Positions 33,143 through 41,186 of a stretch of DNA of 64,000 nt are shown here, piece after piece. The first letter of the stretch is position 1, and each line of letters opens with the position of its first letter. The stretch is from Bacteroides bouchesdurhonensis (lineage in GTDB: Bacteria; Bacteroidota; Bacteroidia; Bacteroidales; Bacteroidaceae). The stretch covers positions 2,830,577-2,894,576 of the forward strand of contig NZ_LT707006.1 in assembly GCF_900155865.1 (NCBI RefSeq). The letters are read 5' to 3'. The position numbers and the translations under genes are program-made. Under the pieces are notes generated by a model. It was given only the letters and a program-made list of their open reading frames with translations. It made no database searches and had not been told where the DNA came from.

Positions 33143-35467
33143 ATGATGATAGAACATTATTTAAAAATAGCATTTCGGAACCTGCTGAAGTACAAAGTAC
33201 AGATGGGCATTAGTATTATCGGACTGTCGGCAGGTTTTGTATGTCTCTCCCTGTCTCTGTTGTGGATTCGTTATGAGATGTCTTATGACTCTTTTCATGA
33301 AGGAGCCGATCGTATTTATCTGGCAGGTAGTCGTGCTCAGTTAGAAAAGGACGGTTTTGATTATGAAACCAAGAATCAAATACGGAGCTATCTGATAAAG
33401 AATTGTCCGGAAGTAGAAATAGCGTGCAGCATTTGGCCTGCAAGAGCCGAATATTGTGGAGTAAGATACGAAAAAGGAGACGAGTTTTTACTGCCGGAAA
33501 TAGACGCTGATACTAGTTTTGTTTCCATGTTCGTTACGGTATTGGAGGGAAACACTCCTTTGCGCTTGGACAACACGCAAATAGCCATTACAGACAAAGC
33601 TGCCAAAAGGATCTTCGGTAAAGAATCTCCGTTAGGCAAAGAATTGGCATTTACCAAAAGAAAGGATAGAACAAAGACGATTGTTGCTGTTGTCAAGTCG
33701 TTTGAAGGACCGTCTTTATTCTCTTTTGATATTTTACATCCCTATTTCGAGGAAGAAAGTGCAGGGCTTGTATATACACTGTTTAGGGTTCATCCGAACA
33801 GTGATATAAAGAAACTGGAGGACAGATTGAAGGATGTCAAACTTCTGGATAATGGATATGAATGGCCCACACCGACTTCTATTGCTCCTTTGGCTAAGTT
33901 AAGAGTTCTCCATCCACGAGAAGACATGAATGTCAAGATGGAGTATGTTTGGTTGTTTGCATGTATTGGTGCGTTGGTGGTTATCTGCGGATTATGCAAT
34001 TATTTGGCTGTACTCGTCACTCGCATCAGGATGCGTAAGCGCGAGTTGGCTATCCGAAAGGTAAATGGAGCTTCTGACGGAAACTTATTGGCGTTGGTTC
34101 TGTCGGAGCTACTCCTGCTGCTTGTTTTATCCTTTAGTGTAGGAGCTATGGTGATTGAACTGATTCTGCCGGATTTCAAGCAATTGTCACAAATCAACGA
34201 AAGCACCTCCTTCTTTTATCGTGAGATTTTGATTTATATGCTGTCCTTGATCGGGATTAGTGTTGCCATCGCTACTGTCCTTGTTTATTATACCAACAAG
34301 CGGACACTTTCCGACAGAATAAGTCGGAGAGCGGATCTTCATTTCTCCGGTTGGTTTTATAAAGGTAGTCTGTTGTTTCAGTTATTTATCAGTATTGGTT
34401 TTGTATTCTGCACATCGGTGATGATGAAGCAACTGAATTATGTTTTGAATACCACCGAACTAGGTTTGGATCGTCACAATGTGGGTGTATTCACAGAAAT
34501 TTATCATTGTGAAGAGGTGCCTTGGAGCAATATTTTGAGTCAAATGCCGGATGTAATCGATCATTTGGATGATTCCAGCACTCCGATTCCCAGATCAAGC
34601 TTATTTATTAACGAGATTTCCGATTGGGAGGGGAAGCTTTCGGAAAGTCAGCCTATCGATGCCGAGCTTTTGTATATCAACCAAAAGTATGTTGATTTCT
34701 TTGGGATACAGATCCTGCAAGGAGAGATGTTCAATGAGAAGAACAGCGACGAGGTGCTCATTAATGAAACAGCTGCAAAAGCATTGGGATGGAAAGATCC
34801 TGTTGGGAAGAATATGACTTTTCATGGACAGAAGGTGATAGTAAAAGGTGTTATTAAAGATATTTATCATCGCTCTCCTATACATCCGGTAGAACCGGCT
34901 GTCTTTAAGCTGAATCCGAATAAAGAACATAATCGGAACTGTATTTTCAGAGTAAAGGAAGGGAGCTGGAACAAAGTTTGTAATGCGTTGATGGCAGAGG
35001 CAAAGAAAGCGGGTCCGGATGCCAGAGTAACGCTGAGGAATATGGACGAGGTTTACAACGGTTATATGAAATCGGAATTGAATCTGACGAAATTGCTGAG
35101 TGTGGTTTCTATTATCTGTATTGTGATTTCTGTGTTCGGCATCTTCTCTTTGGTCACTTTGTCCTGCCAGCAACGCCGTAAGGAGGTGGCGATCCGGAAA
35201 GTGAACGGTGCCAGTGTGGGAGTGATTCTGAATCTGTTTTTCAAAGAATATATGATATTGCTCGTCATTGCTTCTTGTATGGCTTTCTCGTTGGGTTATG
35301 TCATTATGAAACATTGGCTCGAGGTGTATATGAAGCAGACCTCTATCGATTGGTGGGTATATGCCGGTGTCTTTGCATTGATGGCGTTGATTATCTTCCT
35401 GAGTATTATTTGGAGAGTATGGAAAACTGCCCGGCAGAACCCCGCTGAAGTGATTAAAAGTGAATAA
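33143..35467 (+). CDS. FtsX-like ABC permease, copy 2
   Basis: 774 residues, the same length and domain order as the preceding gene and very similar throughout, for example in MGISIIGLSxGFVCLSLS, LSQINESTSFFY and GVIKDIY. The periplasmic regions differ most. The two could form a heterodimer with the shared ATPase. This copy is visibly richer in G and C at third positions than copy 1, so the duplication may be old or one copy may have been acquired from a relative. Confidence 0.9.
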   Translation: MMIEHYLKIAFRNLLKYKVQMGISIIGLSAGFVCLSLSLLWIRYEMSYDSFHEGADRIYLAGSRAQLEKDGFDYETKNQIRSYLIKNCPEVEIACSIWPARAEYCGVRYEKGDEFLLPEIDADTSFVSMFVTVLEGNTPLRLDNTQIAITDKAAKRIFGKESPLGKELAFTKRKDRTKTIVAVVKSFEGPSLFSFDILHPYFEEESAGLVYTLFRVHPNSDIKKLEDRLKDVKLLDNGYEWPTPTSIAPLAKLRVLHPREDMNVKMEYVWLFACIGALVVICGLCNYLAVLVTRIRMRKRELAIRKVNGASDGNLLALVLSELLLLLVLSFSVGAMVIELILPDFKQLSQINESTSFFYREILIYMLSLIGISVAIATVLVYYTNKRTLSDRISRRADLHFSGWFYKGSLLFQLFISIGFVFCTSVMMKQLNYVLNTTELGLDRHNVGVFTEIYHCEEVPWSNILSQMPDVIDHLDDSSTPIPRSSLFINEISDWEGKLSESQPIDAELLYINQKYVDFFGIQILQGEMFNEKNSDEVLINETAAKALGWKDPVGKNMTFHGQKVIVKGVIKDIYHRSPIHPVEPAVFKLNPNKEHNRNCIFRVKEGSWNKVCNALMAEAKKAGPDARVTLRNMDEVYNGYMKSELNLTKLLSVVSIICIVISVFGIFSLVTLSCQQRRKEVAIRKVNGASVGVILNLFFKEYMILLVIASCMAFSLGYVIMKHWLEVYMKQTSIDWWVYAGVFALMALIIFLSIIWRVWKTARQNPAEVIKSE

Positions 35468-35573
35468 AATAAGATTGTTTATTTGAATGAAACAGTTTCA
35501 ACAGTCCATAATCATTATTTTTTAGTGAGTATCTATAAGTGTTGTATGTTATCATTTTGTTCTGTTATTCTGG

Positions 35574-35634
35574 ACATTGCGAATAATCTACTCTTTTGGA
35601 GCTAATAAAGAGGAGATTCCTCGCAATGTTTTTT
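35574..35634 (+). terminator. Terminator of the exporter operon
   Basis: ACATTGCGA (35574-35582) / TCGCAATGT (35621-35629) encloses a second stem AATCTaCTCTT/AAGAGgAGATT. TTTTTTG follows. It is 106 bp after the last stop. Confidence 0.8.
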
Positions 35635-35722
35635 GAATGATAGAATGATATAGCTTACAGGCTTTGCAAGCAGTCTCTAAAATTGCTTATTGATAATTTA
35701 TTTCGTTTTTGAAATAGCTTCG

Positions 35723-36700
35723 TTATTCAAATGGATACTTAACTCCCCATTCTTCGCGCAAGGCATCCATCTGTTTCATTATGCGAATCGTTTCGGCATG
35801 TGGCATATAAGGCGATTCCACCCAGCCATTTTCTATGGCTTCGATAGCCGCTGAAATTTCATATTCAAAACCTGTAATTTGTTTAGGAGCCTGATATTCG
35901 GCAATAAGATGATAACTATTGTCTATAACCTTCACTGACTGAGGATTATTAATATTTTCTACGATGATGCAACCTCTATCACCTGAAATAATACCTAAAC
36001 GGTCGGTCTGGGCGTACATAGAACAAGATAGTATTGCCATACGATCAGCGGAATAAAACTGCGTGATGCTATCTTGTGCATCGACTCCTGATTCTGTTTT
36101 TATACAAGTTGTCGATGTGTTCTTGACTTCAGTACCGAAAATCATTGCCGCAAAGTTTAGTGTATATACACCTACATCCAAGAGTGCGCCTCCGGCAAGC
36201 TCTGGTTTTATCAATCTTTCCTTATCGCGAATAACATAACCGAGATTAGCAGTCAGAAAGAAAGGCTTTCCGATTATTTCACTTTGAACTAATTCCGTTA
36301 TTTTCCGGGATAAAGGCATATAGCGAGTCCAAATGGCTTCAGCAATAAATACCCGCTTTTCTTGTGCTAGCTTCAATAATTCTTCTGCTTGACGCGCATT
36401 GGCGGTAAAAGCTTTTTCACATAATACAGGTTTCCCTTTTAGAATGCACATCCTTGCTTGTTCGTAGTGCATGGCATGTGGAGTTGCAATGTAGATTAAA
36501 TCCACAGTCGGGTCGTCTGCCAATTCTTCATAAGATCCATAAGCATGCGAGAAACCCCATTCTTTGGCAAAATTTTCTGATTTCGCAATATCACGTGAAG
36601 CAATCGCATAACGTTCCACTCCTTCCATATTGGCTAACGTGTGTGCCATTTTTCGGGCAATGTGTCCGGCACCGATAATACCTATCTTATAAGTTTTCAT
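35723..36700 (-). CDS. Gfo/Idh/MocA-family NAD(P)-dependent oxidoreductase
   Basis: 325 residues from the ATG at 36700 (MKTYKIGIIGAGHIARKM). The frame is open 40 codons further, but that stretch is AT-rich and not conserved in type, so the inner start is preferred. The Rossmann motif GIIGAGHIA is at residues 7-15, then the EKAFTANARQAEELL helix with the EKP-like catalytic Lys (CEKAF). The C-terminal sheet domain carries GGALLDVGVYTLNFA. The substrate is probably a sugar or cyclitol; no sugar genes adjoin to narrow this. Confidence 0.88.
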   Translation of the reverse strand: MKTYKIGIIGAGHIARKMAHTLANMEGVERYAIASRDIAKSENFAKEWGFSHAYGSYEELADDPTVDLIYIATPHAMHYEQARMCILKGKPVLCEKAFTANARQAEELLKLAQEKRVFIAEAIWTRYMPLSRKITELVQSEIIGKPFFLTANLGYVIRDKERLIKPELAGGALLDVGVYTLNFAAMIFGTEVKNTSTTCIKTESGVDAQDSITQFYSADRMAILSCSMYAQTDRLGIISGDRGCIIVENINNPQSVKVIDNSYHLIAEYQAPKQITGFEYEISAAIEAIENGWVESPYMPHAETIRIMKQMDALREEWGVKYPFE

Positions 36701-37520
36701 ATCTATTACATTTATATTATATAAAGTTGGAGAATGAAGTAATATTATTCCTTTTTTCAAAAATACAAAAAAGGAATAAACGAACCAATTTTTTCTTTCA
36801 TTTAAGTGATGACGTGCCATTAATGAAATTCCTGCAAACGTGGAATATTAAAATGACAAAATGACATTTTGATATTCCTGATCTTCATGAATCGTTTTTT
36901 TTAATGTAGAGGGACTATGAATTGTTTTTTTCAATTATAGAGAGGGTAGGGCTTATCATAGTTTTATATATAGAGCTTCTGAATGAAATATATGTTTGTT
37001 CCTTCCAAAATTCTCTTTCTTTTTGTTGCAGCTTTTGCTCTTTACATCCGTTTTTTGATAGATTCAAAATGCTTGTGTATAACTCCAATCTAGGAGTAAA
37101 TTTGTTGAAAAAGTAAAGATCTCAAACATCATTTCAGGTTTGTCGTCATTATGCAATGCTTTTGATGACACAAAGCGGTGCTTTTAGTGACACTATCCGT
37201 ATATTTTGGTATAATCATCCCATTGTTTTTTCCAAAATATACGGTAGTTTATTCCAAAACATACGGTAGATTATGGCAGAATTACCGTATATTTTACGAT
37301 TTATTGCAATATCTTTATTTATTAGACATCAATATTTTAAAGAACGAGATAGCATATATCTCAGTTTTCTGTGTTAATGTCAGTATAATCAATCAAATGC
37401 TATCTTTATGTCATTTATTAATTTAACTTTTTTGATTGTGATTTTATGTTCTACTCTTTTTTAGATGTATCCAGGCGTAGCGTACTCCTTCATATAATTG
37501 TTTATTGAGTTCTAAACGAT
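36701..37520. other. Long intergenic region with hairpin and repeats
   Basis: No convincing gene. It contains a hairpin GGAATATTAAAATG (36842-36855) / CATTTTGATATTCC (36865-36878) with one wobble, a loose 30-bp direct repeat starting ATGAATCG (36887) and ATGAATTG (36917), and the 22-bp lattice array B (37138-37313). Confidence 0.6.
37138..37313. repeat. 22-bp lattice array B
   Basis: Eight consecutive 22-bp intervals; most start with TTT (37138, 37160, 37182, 37204, 37226, 37248, 37292). Intervals 2 and 3 share TTTT-nn-TGACAC (37160, 37182). Intervals 5 and 6 share CCAAAAyATACGGTAG (37232, 37254). The inverted core CCGTATATTTT occurs at 37197 and 37285, exactly 88 bp (4 x 22) apart. Opposite copies can pair into hairpins. 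No ORF crosses it and the function is unknown. Confidence 0.8.
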
Positions 37521-37715
37521 ATGTATTACCATGGGATTGGTATGCGTCGGAATATAAGTTCTTCACAAAGAGTTTTTAGAATTGGTTATTGTGAAGAAAT
37601 TCTCGATTATTATCATAGAGCACAAGAAATAGCTGTACAAGAGATACAAATAAAAGCTTTACCGGAAATAGAAATGTACAATAATAAAGAATATAATAAA
37701 ATTATCGATTTATAA
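37521..37715 (+). CDS. Short orphan ORF, Sel1-repeat-like fragment
   Basis: 64 residues. The start MYYHGIGMRRNISSSQRVFRI resembles the YYxGxGVxxN core of a Sel1/TPR-like repeat, and DYYHRAQEIAVQEI reads as a helix. One repeat alone would not make a stable domain, so this may be the end of a decayed gene. There is no signal peptide and no clear ribosome site. Coding status is uncertain. Confidence 0.3.
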   Translation: MYYHGIGMRRNISSSQRVFRIGYCEEILDYYHRAQEIAVQEIQIKALPEIEMYNNKEYNKIIDL

Positions 37716-37786
37716 ACTTGAAAATGTATTCCATAAAAAAAGAAATGATTTTTATTTTTTTATAGGAAAAGACAGATAGAAAAAAT

Positions 37787-37794
37787 TATCTTTG
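37787..37794 (+). promoter_or_regulatory. -7 box for the small lipoprotein gene
   Basis: TATCTTTG, 18 bp before ATG 37813. It excludes the ATG-like codons overlapping it. Confidence 0.55.
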
Positions 37795-37812
37795 TTCTTT
37801 AAATGTATGTTT

Positions 37813-38184
37813 ATGAATAAATCAATAGTTTCTCTGGCAGTTATAACTATAATTTATTTTAGTTCTTGCCAGCCAAAGAATGGGCAAACGACAAATAATG
37901 ATGATCAAGTTATTGATAGCATAACTGCTCATACTGAGGATGAAAAAGTACTTACTGGTGTTATAGAAGACGCTTCAATGAATAATTTCATGTTAATTAC
38001 AGAAAAAGAAGACACTATATTTATTAGTACAATGGATCAGGAACCAAGCGAAGTTAGTGGTTTCGAACTGGGAGATACAGTGAAAGTAAATTATATAGAA
38101 GAGGAAGAAGAGCCAGGATTAAGCACAATTATTACTGCTAAAAAAGTGGTTATAATAGGAAAAAGGAACAAATATACGGAATAA
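37813..38184 (+). CDS. Small putative lipoprotein, hypothetical
   Basis: 123 residues from ATG 37813, chosen because the promoter box at 37787 lies over the earlier in-frame start. Lipoprotein signal MNKSIVSLAVITIIYFSSCQ with lipobox YFSSC. The mature part is acidic and beta-like (VLTGVIEDASMNNFMLITEKEDTIFIST), perhaps a small OB-like barrel (DTVKVNYIEEEEEPGLSTIITAKKVV). No family recognised. It lies 32 bp before the lipocalin-like gene and is probably co-transcribed. Confidence 0.65.
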   Translation: MNKSIVSLAVITIIYFSSCQPKNGQTTNNDDQVIDSITAHTEDEKVLTGVIEDASMNNFMLITEKEDTIFISTMDQEPSEVSGFELGDTVKVNYIEEEEEPGLSTIITAKKVVIIGKRNKYTE

Positions 38185-38216
38185 TACATTTTTTATAACT
38201 TAATAAAATATATGGC

Positions 38217-38564
38217 ATGAAAAAGAAAATGTTAGGAGTAGTGATGCTTTTAGGTATATTAACTGCATGTGGAGGTAATTCAATGTCTGTAGTAGGAGCA
38301 TGGGTAGAACCGGTTCCAGGTATGGAAGGAAAAGTACAAGGTGTTAAAATAGAAGAGGGAGGAAATGCTTCTTCTATCAATATGGCTACATTAGTCTATG
38401 AAAGTTGGAAACAAAAAGGCGATCAGCTGATTTTGACAGGAAAAAGTATTGGAAACGGACAGACGATTGAATTTACCGATACATTGGAAATTATAAAGTT
38501 GAGTGCTGACTCTTTGATTTTGGATAATGGAGAAATAGAGTTCCACTACGCAAAACAAAAATAA
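38217..38564 (+). CDS. Lipocalin-like small lipoprotein
   Basis: 115 residues. Lipobox GILTACGG; the mature part starts with VVGAWVEPVPG, the GxW motif of lipocalin-like families, and continues as short beta strands ending ILDNGEIEFHYAK. Bacteroidota have many such outer-membrane-anchored lipocalin-like proteins with unknown ligands. It ends 25 bp before a strong terminator shared with the convergent palmitoyltransferase gene. Confidence 0.7.
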   Translation: MKKKMLGVVMLLGILTACGGNSMSVVGAWVEPVPGMEGKVQGVKIEEGGNASSINMATLVYESWKQKGDQLILTGKSIGNGQTIEFTDTLEIIKLSADSLILDNGEIEFHYAKQK

Positions 38565-38589
38565 GAATCAGAATTAGCTTAGATAGAAA

Positions 38590-38626
38590 AAAGCTACTCT
38601 CGAACCTTGAATAAGAGAGTAGCTTT
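38590..38626. terminator. Bidirectional terminator
   Basis: Perfect 12-bp stem AAAGCTACTCTC (38590-38601) / GAGAGTAGCTTT (38615-38626) between convergent genes, with A-rich sequence on the left and T-rich on the right. Confidence 0.85.
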
Positions 38627-38648
38627 ATTTATTTAAAGAAATGATAAG

Positions 38649-39833
38649 TTACAGAATATCCAATGCTTTAAAGGCTTTCGTTAGCTTTTCTACTGCACTG
38701 TCAATTTGTTCTTTAGTATGTGTTGCCATTAATGCCACGCGTACCAATGTGTCTTGCGGTGCACATGCCGGTGGAATCACCGGATTAATAAATACTCCTT
38801 CATCAAAAGCTAATTTAGTTACCATGAAAGTCTTGTCCGTATCACGTACATAAAGAGGAATAATCGGAGATTCAGTAGCACCGATCTCGAAACCTGCTTC
38901 ACGGAAACGCTTTAATGCATAGTTAGTTGCTTCCCACAGAGCTTCAAGTCTCTCTGGTTCATTCTGGATGATATGCAAAGCTTCTAAAGCTGCGGCAGTA
39001 GCAGCCGGAGTATTGGATGCACTGAAAATATAAGTACGTGCATTGTGACGTAGCCAATTAATAATAGATTCATCAGCAGCAATGAATCCGCCAATAGAAG
39101 CCAATGACTTGCTAAAAGTACCCATAATAAGGTCTATTTCGTCTGTCAAACCAAAATGATCACAAACACCACGGCCTTGCTTTCCGAACACTCCTAGACC
39201 ATGAGCTTCGTCCACCATGATTGTTGCGTTGTATTTATGCTTCAAGCGTACTATTTCGGGTAAATTTGCCAAATCACCTTCCATAGAGAACACGCCATCG
39301 ACTACAATCAGTTTAACAGAATCCGGATTGCACTTTTGAAGTTGCTTTTCCAAATCTGCCATATCATTATGTTTGTACTTTAATTGCTGTGAAAAAGAGA
39401 GGCGACGACCATCTACGATAGATGCATGGTCACGATCGTCACAAATAATGTAATCGTTACGATCCGTCAGACAAGAGATAACTCCGGAATTGACAGTGAA
39501 GCCTGTTGAAAAACAAAGAGCTTCATCTTTACCAACGAATGTTGCGAGTTCTTTCTCTAACTGAACATGAAGGTCGAGTGTGCCATTCAAGAAACGTGAA
39601 CCAGCACAACCGGAACCGTATTTACGCATGGCATTAATGCCTGCCTCAATTACTCTTTCATCTCCTGTAAGGCCAGTGTAAGCATTAGAACCGAACATTA
39701 AAACTTTATGTCCGCCCATTTCTACTTCTGTTCCCTGTTTTCCTTCGATCTCACGGAAATATGGGTAAACGCCTTTTGCCATAAATTGTTGCGGCAAATT
39801 GTACTTAGCTAACTTCTCTTGTAATAATCCCAT
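38649..39833 (-). CDS. Serine palmitoyltransferase-type alpha-oxoamine synthase
   Basis: 394 residues. PLP enzyme of the alpha-oxoamine synthase family. Visible are GSNAYTGLTGD, GSGCAGSRFLNGT, DDRDHASIVDG, DEAHGLGVFG, and the PLP lysine in MGTFSKSLASIGG. The length and the N-terminal LPQQFMAKGVYPYFREIE segment match the Bacteroides serine palmitoyltransferase that condenses serine with a fatty acyl-CoA to start sphingolipid synthesis. KBL (glycine C-acetyltransferase) and BioF are close relatives, but no threonine or biotin genes are nearby. It is divergent from a lipid kinase gene. Confidence 0.82.
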   Translation of the reverse strand: MGLLQEKLAKYNLPQQFMAKGVYPYFREIEGKQGTEVEMGGHKVLMFGSNAYTGLTGDERVIEAGINAMRKYGSGCAGSRFLNGTLDLHVQLEKELATFVGKDEALCFSTGFTVNSGVISCLTDRNDYIICDDRDHASIVDGRRLSFSQQLKYKHNDMADLEKQLQKCNPDSVKLIVVDGVFSMEGDLANLPEIVRLKHKYNATIMVDEAHGLGVFGKQGRGVCDHFGLTDEIDLIMGTFSKSLASIGGFIAADESIINWLRHNARTYIFSASNTPAATAAALEALHIIQNEPERLEALWEATNYALKRFREAGFEIGATESPIIPLYVRDTDKTFMVTKLAFDEGVFINPVIPPACAPQDTLVRVALMATHTKEQIDSAVEKLTKAFKALDIL

Positions 39834-39916
39834 GAATTAAATTTATTATGCCAATACTCAGACCATTCACGATGGTCTCACATCCTTTTTTCTTAACAAG
39901 TGTTTAAAACAGGGGG

Positions 39917-39924
39917 CAAAGATA
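39917..39924 (-). promoter_or_regulatory. -7 box for the palmitoyltransferase gene
   Basis: Minus strand TATCTTTG, 84 bp upstream of the ATG at 39833. The leader contains CCATTCACGATGGTC-type partial dyad sequence. Confidence 0.5.
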
Positions 39925-40007
39925 ACAAATTTTGTTTTTATCTGTTCTTTTTAAGAGAAAAAAGTTGCTCTTATGCGATTAGAAACCTCCAATAGATTAA
40001 AATTTAA

Positions 40008-40026
40008 TATATTTGTATTACTTTTG
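40008..40026 (+). promoter_or_regulatory. Overlapping -7 boxes for the lipid kinase gene
   Basis: TATATTTG (40008-40015) and TACTTTTG (40019-40026), either usable. They cover the upstream TTG start and so favour ATG 40052. Confidence 0.5.
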
Positions 40027-40051
40027 TCGTCTACAATCGACAAAAATTAGC

Positions 40052-41077
40052 ATGAACGAAAGAATGAAGAAAATTATATTCGTCGTTAATCCGATCTCAG
40101 GAACCCAGAGTAAAGAATTAATTCTTAGCTTATTGGATGAGAAAATAGACAAGACGAGATACACTTGGGAAGTAGTGTATACAAAAAGAGCCGGTCATGC
40201 AGTGCAAATAGCCGCTAAAGCCGCCGAAGATAAAGCCGATATAGTAGTAGCCATCGGAGGGGATGGAACAATTAATGAAATAGCTCGTTCATTAGTCCAT
40301 ACAGACACTGCTTTAGGAATTATTCCATGTGGTTCTGGTAATGGGTTGGCACGACATTTGCATATACCGTTAGAACCTAAGAAAGCATTAGATATACTTA
40401 ATGAAGGTTATCTGAATGTGATAGATTATGGCAAAATTAATAATACAGACTTTTTCTGTACTTGTGGAGTAGGGTTTGATGCTTTTGTAAGTCTGAAGTT
40501 TGCCCATGCAGGAAAACGCGGATTATTGACTTATTTAGAAAAGACGCTGCAGGAAAGTCTTAAATATCAGCCGGAAACATATGAATTAGAAACTGAAAAT
40601 GGAGTAGCTAAATATAAAGCTTTTCTGATAGCTTGTGGAAATGCCTCGCAATATGGGAATAATGCATATATTGCTCCGCAAGCTACATTAACAGACGGAT
40701 TGTTGGATGTGACAATTCTTGAACCTTTTACTGTATTGGATGTACCTTCACTTGCTTTCCAATTATTTAATAAAACAATTGACCAGAATAGTCGTATCAA
40801 GACTTTTCGCTGTAAAAAGCTCTGCATCCGTCGTGCAACTCCAGGAGTCGTACATTTTGATGGAGACCCGATGGAAACTGGTGCAGAGGTGAATATCGAA
40901 TTAATTCAGAGAGGTCTTCATGTCGTTGTTCCGTATCTTGAAGAAAAAGATCCGGCAAATGTCCTTCAGAAAGCACAAGAATACGTGAGTGGAATAAAGT
41001 TAATGAATGAAGCGATAGTAGACAATATAACAGATAAAAACAAGAAAATATTAAAAAAACTGACCAAGAAAGGGTGA
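40052..41077 (+). CDS. Diacylglycerol kinase-family lipid kinase
   Basis: 341 residues from ATG 40052. The catalytic domain (DAGKc) starts FVVNPISGTQSKE and has the nucleotide loop AIGGDGTINEIARSL at about 75-89. The substrate-site motif GIIPCGSGNGLARHL follows. The C-terminal beta domain runs to VHFDGDPMETG. It phosphorylates a lipid hydroxyl (diacylglycerol, or possibly a sphingoid base or ceramide) at the membrane. Its neighbour across the divergent promoter is the serine palmitoyltransferase-like gene, which makes a sphingolipid substrate plausible but unproven. Confidence 0.88.
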   Translation: MNERMKKIIFVVNPISGTQSKELILSLLDEKIDKTRYTWEVVYTKRAGHAVQIAAKAAEDKADIVVAIGGDGTINEIARSLVHTDTALGIIPCGSGNGLARHLHIPLEPKKALDILNEGYLNVIDYGKINNTDFFCTCGVGFDAFVSLKFAHAGKRGLLTYLEKTLQESLKYQPETYELETENGVAKYKAFLIACGNASQYGNNAYIAPQATLTDGLLDVTILEPFTVLDVPSLAFQLFNKTIDQNSRIKTFRCKKLCIRRATPGVVHFDGDPMETGAEVNIELIQRGLHVVVPYLEEKDPANVLQKAQEYVSGIKLMNEAIVDNITDKNKKILKKLTKKG

Positions 41078-41118
41078 GAATTTTATTAATTACTAACTAC
41101 TAATTACAAATTATTACG

Positions 41119-41126
41119 TACTTTTG
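41119..41126 (+). promoter_or_regulatory. -7 box for the aspS operon
   Basis: TACTTTTG, 60 bp before the aspS ATG at 41187. Confidence 0.6.
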
Positions 41127-41186
41127 CAGTGTTTTGGTCGATCCAGAATGTGAATAGGAATGATAATTGTTTAAATATTAAAATAT

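Noticed and set aside
34601-35314. 237-codon minus-strand ORF within the second FtsX permease
   Set aside because: His/Arg/Gln-rich shadow of a well-defined permease; the high GC of this copy makes long open antisense frames.
36922-37116. 64-codon plus-strand ORF with hydrophobic sequence in the 36.7-37.5 kb spacer
   Set aside because: Phe/Leu/Ser-rich translation of AT-rich DNA overlapping repeats, with no promoter or ribosome site.
37160-37313. CRISPR array
   Set aside because: The period is 22 bp with no identical repeats and no separate spacers, and there are no cas genes in the window.
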